Shown here one piece after another: positions 1 through 11,148 of a DNA stretch of 64,000 nucleotides. How positions within the stretch are numbered: position 1 is the stretch's first letter; each line of letters starts with the position of its first letter. Made by a program: the position numbers and the translations under genes. This DNA is from Erodium maritimum (Eukaryota > Streptophyta > Magnoliopsida > Geraniales > Geraniaceae), in the NCBI GenBank assembly GCA_963921825.1, contig OY997588.1:72681020-72745019 (forward strand). The letters are read 5' to 3'. Below the pieces are notes generated by a model. It searched no databases, was not told the DNA's origin, and saw only the letters and a program-made list of their open reading frames with translations.

Positions 1-1
1 T

Positions 2-676
2 GCAAAGACAAATGCGATGCTCGAGGAAAAGGAAGAAGAGCCAAATGAGCAAGCCAACATGGGAAATCTTTGCCTTGGTGCATTGGCAAAGAAGGTGGCA
101 AGCAAAGTCCCGGGGGAGCGGGAGATGTCGGATGGGAGGACCCTCCTCTATGTGCAAGGGGAGATCAACGACAATTCAACCACAATCATGATTGATACTG
201 GAGCATCCCATAATTTCATTCGGAGAGAAGAAGCAGAGCGCCTAGGCCTAAAGGCGCAGAACAGCGTGGCGATACTCAAGACGGTAAATGCACCACCATT
301 ACCCGTGGAAGGAGTCATCCAAGAACGAGACGTACGGCTCGGCACATGGACTGGAAAGGTTGGCCTCACCATGGTTAATAACGATGACTACGATATCGTC
401 TTTGGGATGGAGTTCCTAAGGCGGCATCACGCGTTCCCTATTCCACATGAGAACGTGTTGGTCATACTCTCGGGGGAGACGCCTTTTGTTATGTCCGGAA
501 GGCCAGCACCTACCCCTCAAGCCAAAATGTGCGGCATGGTGTTGTATGCGATGCAAGTGGAGAAAGGCATCAAGATGGGTGAGCCAACATATATGGCTTT
601 CCTGAAAGAGGAAAAGGTGCCGAAAGACTTTGGCGCACTACCGACGCCGGTAGAGAAGGCCCTGAACGAGTTTTAG
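2..676 (+). pseudogene. Ty3/gypsy protease segment, copy A
   Basis: This is the retropepsin-like aspartic protease part of a gag-pol polyprotein, which would cleave Gag and Pol inside the virus-like particle. The active-site motif IDTGASHNF is present, followed by the second-lobe strand YDIVFGMEFL. The frame is open to the window edge, so the true start lies outside; the ATG at 17 is internal. The segment ends at a TAG (674-676) where relatives read Gln before DVMP. After that codon the same frame continues into RT, so this is a premature stop inside a polyprotein, not a gene end. Confidence 0.85.
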
Positions 677-682
677 GATGTT

Positions 683-1426
683 ATGCCGCCCGAGTTGCCA
701 AAGAAATTGCCTCAACGAAGGGAGGTCGATCATAAGATCGAGCTGGAGCTGGGAGCCAAACCGCCAGCAAGGGCTCCTTGTCGGATGGCACCACCAGAGT
801 TCGAAGAGTTAAGGAAGCAACTCAAGGAGTTGGGGGATGCTGGGTTTATTTGTCCGTCCAAAGCCCCGTTCGGCGCGCCGGTACTATTCCAGAAGAAGAA
901 AGACGGGTCCTTAAGAATGTGCATAGATTACCGAGCCCTCAACAAGGTAACAATCAAAAATAAGTATCCCATTCCTTTGATCGCTGATTTGTTCGACAAG
1001 CTTGGCCAAGCACGATACTTCACGAAGCTCGATTTGCGGTCGGGGTACTACCAAGTACGGATCGCAGAAGGAGACGAGGCCAAGACAGCGTGCGTGACCC
1101 GGTATGGCTCATATGAGTTCCTTGTAATGCCATTCGGTCTCACGAACGCCCCGGCAACCTTTTGCACTATCATGAACAAGATCTTCCATCCATTCTTGGA
1201 CCGGTTTGTGGTGGTGTACTTGGACGACATAGTCATCTATAGTGACACCTTGGAAGAATACATGGAACACCTGAGGACCGTGTTCAAGACATTGCGGGAC
1301 AACGAGTTATATGTAAAGAAGGAGAAGTGCTCGTTCGCTGAACAAGAAGTCCAGTTCCTGGGGCACTACATTAAAGACGGCCAGCTTCGGATGGAACCTG
1401 CCAAGGTCGAGGCAATCAAGGAGTAG
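683..1426 (+). pseudogene. Ty3/gypsy reverse transcriptase segment
   Basis: This is the RT domain that copies element RNA into cDNA. The linker [18 protein letters not shown] leads into the fingers. Then come [28 protein letters not shown], the catalytic YLDD box within [12 protein letters not shown], and the thumb motif VQFLGH. All catalytic residues appear intact. The segment ends at TAG (1424-1426) in AIKE*EP, where the family has Trp; TGG to TAG is a single transition. The same frame resumes immediately into RNase H. Confidence 0.92.
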
Positions 1427-2790
1427 GAGCCGTCAACTAAGGTAACCGAGTTGCGATCTTTCTTGGGGCTTGCTAATTATTACAGGCGATTCATCAAGGT
1501 CTATTCCTCCATCACGGCGCCACTAACCGATATGCTCAAGAAGAATAGACCTTGGGAGTGGACGGACAAGTGCCAAAGTGCCTTTAACGAATTAAAGCAG
1601 GCCGTTATGGAAGAGCCAGTTATGGCACTACCGGATTATGCCAAGGTGTTCGAAGTGCACACGGACGCATCCGACTATGCTATTGGCGGGGTACTTATGC
1701 AAGAACGACATCCTATCGCATTCGAGAGCCGGAAGCTCAACGACACCGAGCGACGATACACGGTGCAGGAAAAGGAGATGTCAGCCATCGTCCATTGCCT
1801 TAGGACTTGGCGACACTATTTATTGGGCAGCAAGTTCGTGGTGAAAACCGACAACGTGGCCACCAGCTACTTCCAGTCTCAGAAGAAGTTGTCCCATAAG
1901 CAGGCTCGTTGGCAAGACTTCTTGGCGGAGTTTGACTACGACCTTGAGTACAAGCTGGGGAAGGCAAATTTGGTTGCAGTCGCCCTTAGCCGAAAAGCGG
2001 AGTTCGCGGTAGTCGTTAAGCTCGACGGGGAGCTTATGGGTTTGATCAAGGAAGGACTTAAGCACGATGGCGTAGCCTGCCAACTGATGGAGCTCGTTGA
2101 AAAGGGAAAGACGCGTCGATTTTGGGTCGAGGATGGTCTACTCCTTACAAAGAAGCGGCGCATATTTGTTCCAAGGTGGGGGAACCTACGGAGGAACTTA
2201 ATTAAGGAGTGCCACGATACTAAATATGCCGGCCATCCAGGACAACGAAGGATGAGAGCCCTACTCGAAGCAAAATATTATTGGCCACAAATGCGGGACG
2301 AAGTTGAGCAGTATGTGAAGACTTGTCTAGTTTGCCAACAAGACAAGACGGAGAACCAACTTCCCGCAGGTATGCTCAAACCTTTGCCCATACCGTCTCG
2401 TCCCTGGGAAAGCGTCAGCACGGATTTTATTGTTGGGTTACCAAAATCCGAGGGGTGTGGGATGATCTTGGTGGTCGTGGATCGGTTCTCCAAGTACGCT
2501 ACTTTCATTCCCGCGCCGAAGGACTGTAAGGCGGAAGTGGCCGCCAAGCTTTTCTTCAAGCACGTGGTAAAATATTGGGGGCTACCACGTTCAATAATAA
2601 GTGATCGAGATCCTCGCTTCACGGGAAAATTTTGGAGGGAGTTATTTCGCCTCATGGGGACCGATTTATGCTTCTCAACCAGCTTCCATCCACAGACCGA
2701 TGGCCAAACGGAAAGGGTCAATGGATTGTTGGAAATGTACTTGAGACATTTCGTGAGCGCGAACCAAAGGGATTGGGCTAAAATTCTCGT
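1427..2790 (+). pseudogene. Ty3/gypsy RNase H and integrase segment
   Basis: The segment opens with the RT connection motif [15 protein letters not shown]. RNase H follows, with [15 protein letters not shown] and [13 protein letters not shown]. The integrase then shows its zinc-binding HHCC module (H in KYAGHPGQ, paired Cys in TCLVCQQDK). The catalytic core has the D in STDFIVGLP, the D in ISDRDPRF and the E in DGQTERVNG. The protein breaks off after NQRDWAKI, where the expected continuation is replaced by gag sequence and a stop follows at 2810. The C-terminal part of integrase is therefore missing. This piece is defective although its active sites look sound. Confidence 0.92.
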
Positions 2791-2794
2791 AGCT

Positions 2795-3182
2795 TATGTT
2801 CCAAATCCATGATATGGGGGAGAGAGACTTACTATTTAACTTTATGGCGGGCCTCAAGCCGTGGGCGCGGTTGGAACTTGAGCGATGAGGTGTACATGAT
2901 ATTAGCACCGCCCTAACCGTCGCAGAGACTTTAACGGAGTACCAACCAAGCGAAAGGGCCAGGCCAGGATACTCTAGGACTGGTGCAAGTTCAAGTTCAT
3001 CTAACAAAACCCATGGTGGATCAAGCACGAGCCAAGCTAGGAGCGGGGGAGTGTCTAAAGGAACGGCTCAAAGATGGGTTCCAGCGTCGAGTCAAAGCCA
3101 AGATGGGGGAAAGGGAAACCGTCCACCCAACATTAAGTGCTTTTTTGCAATAGACCACATTGGGCGAGGGAATGCCCAAAGC
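2795..3182 (+). pseudogene. Ty3/gypsy gag C-terminal fragment with zinc knuckle
   Basis: The frame starting near 2811 reads MGERDLLFNFMAGLKPWAR, then a Ser-rich linker and a CCHC-type knuckle (C-x2-C-x3-H-x4-C, CFFCNRPHWAREC, about 3138-3176). This is the capsid C-terminus and nucleocapsid of Gag. A TGA interrupts ELER*GVHD, where a CGA is likely. The T-run at about 3141-3146 appears to have lost one base, which moves the knuckle into the frame of the following protease. The N-terminal half of gag is absent. Confidence 0.8.
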
Positions 3183-3859
3183 GTGCAAAGACAAATGCGA
3201 TGCTCGAGGAAAAGGAAGAAGAGCCAAATGAGCAAGCCAACATGGGAAATCTTTGCCTTGGTGCATTGGCAAAGAAGGTGGCAAGCAAAGTCCCGGGGGA
3301 GCGGGAGATGTCGGATGGGAGGACCCTCCTCTATGTGCAAGGGGAGATCAACGGTAAGACAACCACAATCATGATTGATACCGGAGCATCCCATGATTTC
3401 ATTCGGAGAGAAGAAGCAGAGCGCCTACGCCTAAAGGCGCAGAACAGCGTGGCGATACTCAAGACGGTAAATGCACCACCATTACCCGTGGAAGGAGTCA
3501 TCCAAGAACGAGACGTACGGCTCGACACATGGACTGGAAAGGTTGGCCTCACCATGGTTAAAATGGATGACTACGATATCGTCTTTGGGATGGAGTTCCT
3601 AAGGCGGCATCACGCGTTCCCTATTCCACATGAGAACATGCTGGTCATACTCTCGGGGGAGACGCCTTTTGTTGTGTCCGGAAGGCCAGCACCTACCCCT
3701 CAAGCCAAAATGTGCGGCATGGTGTTGTCTGCGATGCAAGTGGAGAAAGGCATCAAGATGGGTGAGCCGACATATATGGCTTTCCCGAAAGAGGAAAAGG
3801 TGCCGAAAGACTTTGGCACACTACAGACGCCGATAGAGAAGGCCCTGAACGAGTTTTAG
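3137..3859 (+). pseudogene. Ty3/gypsy protease segment, copy B
   Basis: This is a near-identical second copy of the protease at 2-676, by eye roughly 97% the same. It includes the end of the zinc knuckle, the active site IDTGASHDF and the YDIVFGMEFL strand. Differences include N-to-D after the active site and a restored K-M before DDYDI. It ends at the same TAG codon (3857-3859) as copy A, so the stop predates the duplication. Only about 36 bases follow before satellite sequence begins, so RT is lacking. Confidence 0.85.
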
Positions 3860-3895
3860 GATGTTATGCCGCCCGAGTTGCCAAAGAAACTGCCT
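3184..3895 (+). repeat. Direct repeat of 1-712
   Basis: Base 3184 aligns with base 1 and the match holds, with scattered substitutions, until tgcct at 3891-3895. There copy A continues into RT and copy B switches to satellite. The shared TAG shows the duplication is younger than that mutation. Confidence 0.9.
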
Positions 3896-6800
3896 TAGTT
3901 GAGCCTTGACATGCCTTGGACGATCCTTGCAAAACCTCGCCATCCCTTTGCTAAACCTCGGACAACCATGGCCGTCCTTGGAAACCTTGCACGACCTTGG
4001 CATGCTTTAGCCGACCTTGGCAACCTTGGTCGAGACTTGCACGACCTTGGGATGCCTTGGCCGACCCTTGGAGAACCATGGCCGTCCTTGGCATGCCTTG
4101 CATGACCTTGGCATGCTTTGGCCGACCATGCCGACTTTGGCATGCCTTGGCCGAGCCTTGCACGACCTTGGTATGCCATTGCCGACCCTTGGCCGGCCTT
4201 GGCGTGCGTTGCACGACCTTGGCATGCATTGGCATGCCTTTGCCGACCATGGCCGACTATGGCTGACATTGGCCAACCGTGGCTGACCGTGGCCGACCAT
4301 GGCCGAGATTTTGCATGCCTTGTCTGAGCCTTAGCATGCCTTGGCCGAGCCTTGTCATGCCTTGGCCGAGCCTTGGCATGACTTGGCAGAGCCTTGTCAT
4401 GCCTTGATTGAGCCTTGCACGACCTTGGCATACATTGGCAGACCCATATCAACCATTGTCGGCATTGGCTTTCCTTGGCCGACCCTTGGACAACAATGGC
4501 CGTCCTTGGCAGACCTTGCACGATCTTGCATGCCTTGGCCAAGACTTGCAAGACCTTGGCATGCCTTGGCCGACCTTGGTATGCCTGGGTTGAGCCTTGA
4601 ACGACCTTTGCATGCCTTGGCCCACCCTAGGACAACCATGGCCGGCTTTGGCGAGCCTTCCACGACCTTGGCATGCCTTGGCCGAGCCTTGCCGACCTTG
4701 GCATGCCTTGGCCGAGCCTTACACGAACTTAGCATCCCTTGGCCGAGCCTTGCAAGAACTTGGCATGCCTTGGCCAACCATGGTCGACCTTGACATGCCT
4801 TGGCCGACCCTTGCACGACTTTGGTATGCCTTGGACGACCCTTGGACAACCATGGCCGACCTTGACATGCCTTGACCAAGCCTTGCACGAAATTAGCATC
4901 CCTTGGCCGAGCCTTGCAATACCTTGGCATGCGTTGGCCGACCTTGGTATGCCTTGACCGAGCCTTTCACGATATTGGCATGCACTGGCCGACCCTTGGC
5001 ATGCCTTGGCCGAGCCTTGCACGACCTTAGCATGCCATGGCCGAGCCTTGCACGACTTTAGCATGCCTTGGCCGAGCCTGACACGACCTTGGCATGCCTT
5101 GGTCGAGCCTTGCACGACCTTGGCATGCCTTGGCCAACCCTTGGACAACCATGGCCGGCTTTGGCGAGCCTTGCACGACCTCAGCATGCCTTGGCCGAGC
5201 CTTGCACGACCTTGGCATGCCTTTGCCGAGCCTTGCACGAACTTAGCATCCATTGGCCGAGCCTTGCAAGAACTTGGCATGCTTTGGCCAACCATGGCCG
5301 ACCTTGGCATGCCTTGGTCGAGCCTTGCACGACTTTGGTATGTGTGGCCGACCCTTGGACAACCATGGCCGACCTTGACATGCCTTGACCTAAACTTGCA
5401 TGAAGTTAGCATCCCTTGGCCGAGCCTTGCACGAACTTGGCATGCCTTGGCCGACCATGGCCTACCTTGGCATGCATTCGCCGTGCCTTGCATGATTTTG
5501 GTATGCCTTGGCAAACCCTTGGACAACCATGGTTGGCCTTGGTATGCCTTGTCCAACTTTTGTATGCCTTGACCGAGCCTTGGCATGCCTTTACCGAGCG
5601 TTGGCATGCATTAGCCGAGCCTTGCACGAGCTTGTCATGCTTTGGTCGACAATGGCATGCCTTGGCTGACCATGGCCGGCCATGGCATCCTGTGCCGACA
5701 ATGGCAACCCTTGGACAACCATGGCCGACCATGGCCGACCTTGCCATGCCTTGGCCAAACATTGGCCAACCATGGCCGACTTTGGCATGTCTTGGCTAAC
5801 CATGGCGACCTTGGCATGCCTTGGCCGAGCTTTTCCATGCCTTGGCCGAGACTTGGACGACCTTGGCATGCATTGGCCGACCCTTGTTAACAATTTTCGG
5901 CCTTGGTATGCCTTGGCCGATCATGGCCGGCCTTGGCCGACCTTGGCCGGCCATGGGCAACAATGGCCGTCCATCGCCGACAATGGCCGGCCATCGCCGG
6001 CATTGATATTCCTTTGCCGGGATTTTGCATGCCTTTTGCGAGCATTGACATGCCTTGGCCGAACCTTGCACAACCTTGGCATGCCTTGGCTGACTGTTGG
6101 ACAACCATTGTCGGCCTTGGCAGGCCTTGTACTATCTTGCATGCCTTGGCCGAGCCTTGCAAGACAATGCATGCCTTGGCCGACAAAGGCCAACCTTGGC
6201 CGATCCTTGCATGACCTTGGCATGCCTTGGCCAAGCCTTGTACGACTTTGGCATTCTTGGCCAACCCTTGGAAAACCATGGCCGGCCTTGGCAGGCCTTG
6301 CACAACCTTGGCATGCCCTGGCCGACCTTGGCATGCCTTGACTAAGCCTTTCAAGACCTTGGCATGCATTGGTCGACCCTTGGACAATCATGGCCAGCCT
6401 TGGCATGCCTTGGCCAACCATGGCCGACCCTGGAATGCCTTGGCCAACCATGGCCGACCTTGCCATGCCTTGGCCGAGCCTTGCACAAACTTGGCATGCC
6501 ATGGCCGACCCTTGGACAACCTTGGTCGACTTTGGCATGCCTTATTCGAGCCTTGGAAGGCCTTGGTCGAGCCTTGCACGACCTTGGAATGCATTGGCCG
6601 ACCCTTGTTAACCATTGCCGGCCTTTGCATGCCTTAGCTGACTATGGCCGGCCATGGCCGACTTTTGCTGGCCTTGGCCGACCATGGCTGACCTTGGCCT
6701 ACCTTGGCCGACCTTGGCACGCCTTGGACGAGCCTTGTACGACCTTGGCATCAATTGGCCGAACTTTGGACAACCGTGGCCGACCTTGGCTTGCCTTGGC

Positions 6801-7850
6801 CTAGACTTGCACGACCTTGTCATGAATTGGCCAACCCTTGTTAAACATTGCCGGCCTTGGCCGACCATTCCTGGCCTTGACATTCTATTGCAGAGATTTG
6901 GCATACCTTGTTCGAGCCTTGGCATGCCTTATCCAAACCTTGCACAACCTTGGCCTTCCTTGGCCGACTCTTGGACAACCATGGCCGGCCTTGGCATGCT
7001 TTGGCCGACATTAGCTGGCCTTTGCTAACCCTTGGACCACCATGGCTGGCCTTGGCCGAGTCTTGGCATGCCTTGGCCGAGCATTGCAAAACTTTGGCAC
7101 CCTTTGGTCGACCCTCGGACAATCATGGCCGTCCTTGGCATGCCTTGATCGAGCCTTTCACGACCTTGGCATGCCTTGGCCAACCATTGACGGCCTTGGC
7201 ATGCCTTGGCCGAGCATTGGGCAACCATGGCATGCATTGGCCGAAGTTTGCCCAACCTTGGCATGCCTTCGCCGACTCTTGGACAATCATGGCCGGGCTT
7301 GGCAGGCCTTGCACGACCTTGCATGCCTTAGCCGATCCTTGCAAGACCAAGGCCGACCTTGGCATGCCTTAGCCGAGTCTTGCATGACCTTGTAATGCCT
7401 TGGCCGAGCCTTGCACGACCTTGGCATGCCTTGGCCAACCCTTGGACAACCATGGCCGGCCATGGCAGGCCTTGCACCACCTATGCATGCCTTTGCCGAC
7501 CATGGCAGACCTTGGCATGCCTTGACTGAGCCTTTCACGACCTTGGCATGCCTTGGCCAACCATGGTCGAGCTTGGCATGCCTTGGCCGACCCTTGGACA
7601 ACCATGGCCGGCCTTGCCCAAGCCTTTCACGACCTTGGCATGCCACGGCCGACCCTTGGAAAACCTTTTTCGGCCTTGGCTTACCTTGGCCGAGCCTTGG
7701 CAAGCCTTGGTCGAGCCTTGCACGACCTTGGAATGCATTGGCCGACCCTTTTCAACCATTGTCGGCCTTGGCATGCCTTGGCCGACCATGGCCGGCCATG
7801 GCTGACATTGGCTGACCTTGGCCGACCATGGCCGACCTTGGCCTACCTTG
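3896..7850 (+). repeat. Short-period satellite array, left block (about 3.95 kb)
   Basis: The block is built from degenerate ten-base words such as ccttggcatg and ccttggccga. They combine into a common 31-base unit with gccttgcacga, and into longer units carrying cccttggacaaccatgg. The 8-bp palindrome ggcatgcc occurs throughout. The array is open for long distances in all six frames because its words rarely form stops. These frames encode only low-complexity W/P/L/A-rich (plus) or K/R/Q-rich (minus) peptides and are not genes. The block abuts gypsy copy B on the left and an LTR on the right with no spacer. Confidence 0.93.
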
Positions 7851-8545
7851 TGTCACGGGACCAAATTCCACTCTCTTGGATCTGTGCGGCTCACAACCTT
7901 GCACAAGCCTTTTCCTAGAACTTTGCAAGCGAAGTGATCAGCCTTGACGTTGCGGAAGCGATTGTGTGTTGAGCCACGGACAAAGTAACAAGAAAGGAAG
8001 AAGAAGACAAGTTTTGGTGCTCAAGAGGTGAGCGTTTTTCTACCTTGTATTATGAGTAAAAGAGAGCAAAAATCAAGTGAATTACAAAGGCATTTCCGCC
8101 CCCATATATATACTACTCCAAGGTGCTAAATATAGCACTTGCTTACAAGAAAAATAGGAGATTCAAATTCAAAAGGTTTGAATTTGAATTCAAGTCTTTG
8201 AATTCAAATTCAAATGGCTATGACTTCTTCTTGGTCCATGGCTGGTCCTCCTTTCTCTCCTCCATGTCCCAACGCCACCTTGGCTATTCTTGACTCCTCA
8301 TTTCATGCCCCATGTTTGAGCCAACATGGCATGCGCACCAATTGGCCATGTCAAGACTTCTTGTTGGGCCTTGACCATGCCAAGCCCGCGCATCCACTCC
8401 TTGGCCTAGCTCAACCTCTTTGCCACCAACTTGGGCCGAGTCATCCTTGCTGCCCAACCATGCCATGCATGTGCCTTTGTCTAATCTCGGTGCCATCACA
8501 TGGCATGCACATGTCAAGGACCGTGCAGATTTTTGGTCCGTGACA
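7851..8545 (-). repeat. Complete 3' LTR (695 bp)
   Basis: The LTR begins TGTCACGG and ends CCGTGACA, a perfect 8-bp terminal inverted repeat with canonical TG...CA ends. Bases 7851-8364 match 11163-11674 closely. The remaining 181 bp exist only here. That tail contains words that resemble the neighbouring satellite, for example near 8425-8475. Confidence 0.92.
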
Positions 8546-8557
8546 CCCTCCCCCACC
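8546..8557 (-). other. Polypurine tract next to the 3' LTR
   Basis: On the minus strand the sequence GGTGGGGGAGGG lies directly before the LTR's TG end. This is the expected place and composition for the plus-strand primer of a Ty3 element. Confidence 0.85.
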
Positions 8558-8937
8558 AAAGCGAGCAATCGCCCCGATGCTCGGCTTCCCCTTACTCCTT
8601 GCCTTGGCAACCTTCGCTTTGTGGTTCTCGTCCTCCATGACAAAACCCGCATTGGTGTTACCCAACGGGTCGTGCCCCCACAAGTCCTCACTAAAGGCAC
8701 TTGCAAGTCTCATCGTCTCCTCATCTTGGGAAGGTTGGAGCCTTGGTATCAACTTCTTGGACAGCCCACAAGGCGGAGTGCCTTTGAACTCGACCAAAAG
8801 TTCGCCTACCATCTCGGAAGTCCCTTCTTTCTTCTTCACCCCTTCGTCACCCATGTTGACCCCAAGAAAGGTAGAAGAAGGGTGATACTTAGAATCAAAA
8901 TTAGATGAATTTGACTCAAGTATATTACCTCCATGGT
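8546..8937 (-). pseudogene. 3' coding remnant, module copy 1
   Basis: A minus-strand frame includes VGELLVEFKGTPPCGLSKK and ends RFGGGGCHG inside the polypurine tract. The stretch resembles the linker between protease and RT, but no RT follows. Its upstream part (8741-8937) is a diverged copy of 9421-9601. Function is unknown; it is probably residual coding sequence left by the deletion that removed pol. Confidence 0.5.
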
Positions 8938-9126
8938 TTACTTGAATTCGCCCCTTTGTTGCCTCTTGGAAGTACGAAATTCGGATGTCATTTTTGGCAT
9001 GCCATCCTTTCGCCTCTTCTTGTACAACTTGACGTCTTTCAAGATGGTGTTCTCTCTAGAAGGGTCGTGTAAGTTGCGGTCGTCCATCTCAACATCCAAT
9101 AGCTTGGCCCGACCCAAAGGATCTAC

Positions 9127-9582
9127 CTACGCGTAATGCCTACGATGAAGACCCAACAACACATGCTGCTTCTTGGTTCGCACCTTGGTTGAGAAGGTCT
9201 CGTCCCTCCACAACACCTTGAGCCACTTGACCTTCTTGGTGCGCGGTTTGACCTTGCGGATGACCTTCCCCTTGGTCACATCCGTTTTGGTTTCCACCAC
9301 ACCATCCTTAGGCACAAGTGCTTTCACCTCCACATGTCCCAACAAGTCCCCACAAAGGTTTCTTGCTTGAACATTCGAGCACTTCTCCGGTACAAGTTCC
9401 TTGACATTAGCAACGTCAATCCTTGGTGGTAGCTTTTTGGGCAGCCCACAAGACGGAATTTCCTTGGGCTCGTCCAAAAGCTCCCCCACCAAAGTAGGAA
9501 CTTCCACCTTTGTCCCACCAACCCGTGTGTCCCCAAGAAAGGTAGGAGAAGAAGAATAATTAGAGCTTGAATTCAATTGCAT
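9127..9582 (-). pseudogene. 3' coding remnant, module copy 2
   Basis: The minus-strand frame reads VGELLDEPKEIPSCGLPKK then LPPRIDV, similar to the protease-RT linker ELPKKLPPRREVDH of Ty3 elements. It continues into a Lys/Val-rich stretch with no recognised domain. It lies directly downstream of the protease and could be joined to it by splicing or frameshift. It is not a host gene. Confidence 0.5.
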
Positions 9583-9601
9583 AGCTGAAATTGTCTTACC
9601 T
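9421..9601 (-). repeat. Internal direct repeat (with 8741-8937)
   Basis: Both segments carry cagcccacaag, then ccaaaag, then ccccaagaaaggtag, and end in ttacctc. By eye they are about 70-75% alike over roughly 180 bp. The shared end reads GAGGTAA on the minus strand, a splice-donor-like string. Confidence 0.7.
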
Positions 9602-10036
9602 CTTTTTGTGTTTCCTTTCGAGCGAGATCTTGCACGGTGTCCCCTCCAAGATCCACATCGTGTCGGTATGAGGGATGAGCACGCTTTGTATGCGATCGAG
9701 AAAATCCCAACTCATAACGAAGTCGTAGTCATCAAGCATCATCACCAACAAGTCCACCTTTCCGCTCCAAGTTCCAATATTTAGTTGGACACCATGAGCT
9801 ATTCCTTCCACGGGAGTTGGTTCTTTGTTCACCGTCTTCACGCATGAACCTTCTTTGCGTATCTTGAGCCCCATCTTCTTGGCGGCCTCAAGACTAACGA
9901 ACAAGTCCGAAGCACCTGTATCAACAAGGGCCTTCATCTTGACTCCATTCACCTCGGTATCCATGTACATTAAACCTTTACGCTCCTTCTGTCCTTCCTT
10001 TGCTTGCATCGCACTCAAGAGTGTTAAAGAACTCAT
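9596..10036 (-). pseudogene. Ty3/gypsy protease of the non-autonomous element
   Basis: This is a retropepsin-like domain with active site VDTGASDLFV, flap region TVNKEPTPVEG and the strand YDFVMSWDFL. It shares the arrangement of the protease at 2-676 (GTWSGKV versus GTWTGKV) but is well diverged. It lies downstream of gag on the minus strand, separated by stops. The frame ends at 9596, exactly where the minus strand reads AAGAG/GTAAGA, a consensus splice donor. Confidence 0.85.
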
Positions 10037-10102
10037 GGGGGTCTCTTAAGGAGGTTCCTGCACGGTCTCCATAGCTCGCAAGCTAGTCTTGTTCGGGAAA
10101 TC

Positions 10103-11128
10103 TCACATCATATGTGAGCCTTTGCAAATATAACATGACAAGGCATTTTCAAAAGAACTAGAATTACCCAGTTTGGATGGCTTTTCGCCATTGAACTTGG
10201 GCTTTTCCATGGGAACATCCCTTCGCTTCTCTTCCTTATGATGCGACCTCCCATTCCTTGCACCTTCATCGGTTGCTCTGTCCCTCTTAGTGTAATCTAC
10301 CAAGGATTCAGCCACACGAATTGCTTCATTAAGAGTCCGCACATTGGCCCTTCGCAACTCTGCTTGCGCCCAAGTGGCCAACCCGTCTTTGAATTGAAAG
10401 AGCGCCTCTTTCCCTCCAAAGCCCGGAATTTCCAGCATTATCTCTTGAAATGCCACCACATACTCGGTGATGGACCCCTTCTGAGTCAAACGACGGATCC
10501 TCCCTCGCCCCTCATCCTCAGCATTTTCGGGTCAGAATTGTGTCAAGAACTCCTCCTTGAACTCACGCCAAGAATCAATGTTTTCCTCATCATAGAGGTT
10601 CGCTTCTTGACATCGTCTATGCCACCAAAGACTTGCAGTGTCAGTTAAATAATTGGAAATATTACTTAACTTACTTGCATCATCTCGGACGCCCACAGCC
10701 TCGAAATAATTCTCTATGCTCCATAGAAAATTATCCACGACCTTCGATGAACGAACACCTGCATAAGCCTTTGGCCTAGGAATATCAATCCTAGGAGCAC
10801 CCCCGCCTCCATTGGCCAAAGCTTTCTTGCAAAGCTTCATTTCATCCTCAAGCGCATCCACCTTCTCTTGATAAGGCTTCAGGACGGCCTCCGTAGCTTC
10901 ATCACATTCAGCCATCATGATGAACTCCCCCTTCACCCACGTGAACCTTTTCTCCCCCCTTTTCATGTATTCCTCCAAAAGAGCAATACGATCCTCCAAA
11001 GAAATAGATGAAGAAGAAGAAATTTCACGAAGTACAGGTTCTTTCGACTTCCTTTTCTTTCTCGTGGTCACCTTGGACATATCAAGACCGCTAGCTTCCA
11101 CCTCAATTGCCTTATCTTGTTCGGCCAT
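10103..11128 (-). pseudogene. Ty3/gypsy gag of the non-autonomous element, broken
   Basis: Translation would begin at the ATG at 11128 (MAEQDKAIEVE), just downstream of the PBS. The retrotransposon gag domain follows (LWWHRRCQE, then EFKEEFLTQF; RLTQKGSITEYVVAFQEI; EALFQFKDGLATWAQAELRR). At the end is a degraded knuckle, CYICKGSHMM. A TGA interrupts after TQF near 10531. A second TGA sits inside the knuckle at 10103, where CGA is likely, and its last Cys appears to be Phe. The capsid would be truncated and RNA binding lost. Confidence 0.85.
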
Positions 11129-11148
11129 TACTTGTTCTTCGAACCGGA

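Larger units (their letters stand above)
1..3895 (+). mobile_element. Rearranged Ty3/gypsy retrotransposon remnant
   Basis: The order of parts is protease, RT, RNase H, integrase, then gag C-terminus and a second protease. No LTR separates integrase from gag. The first 712 bases recur at 3184-3895, so the segment looks like a partial tandem duplication with a period of 3183 bp. The window edge cuts the left side, and the right side ends abruptly in satellite DNA. All pol domains from 2 to 2812 lie in one reading frame broken only by two TAG codons, so this was a single gag-pol ORF. Confidence 0.9.

Noticed and set aside
4729..5607. 292-codon minus-strand ORF, and dozens of others of 60-308 codons in the satellite
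   Set aside because: All are translations of the same short repeat in different frames, with repeating peptides and no domain. They exist on both strands at once.
7846..7850. Target duplication ccttg for the Ty3 element in the satellite
   Set aside because: The other end of the element is truncated, and ccttg is the commonest word of the array, so a match would mean nothing.
8214..8543. 109-codon plus-strand ORF in the left LTR
   Set aside because: It lies antisense within an LTR whose ends, PPT and partner LTR are clear. It has no recognisable domain.
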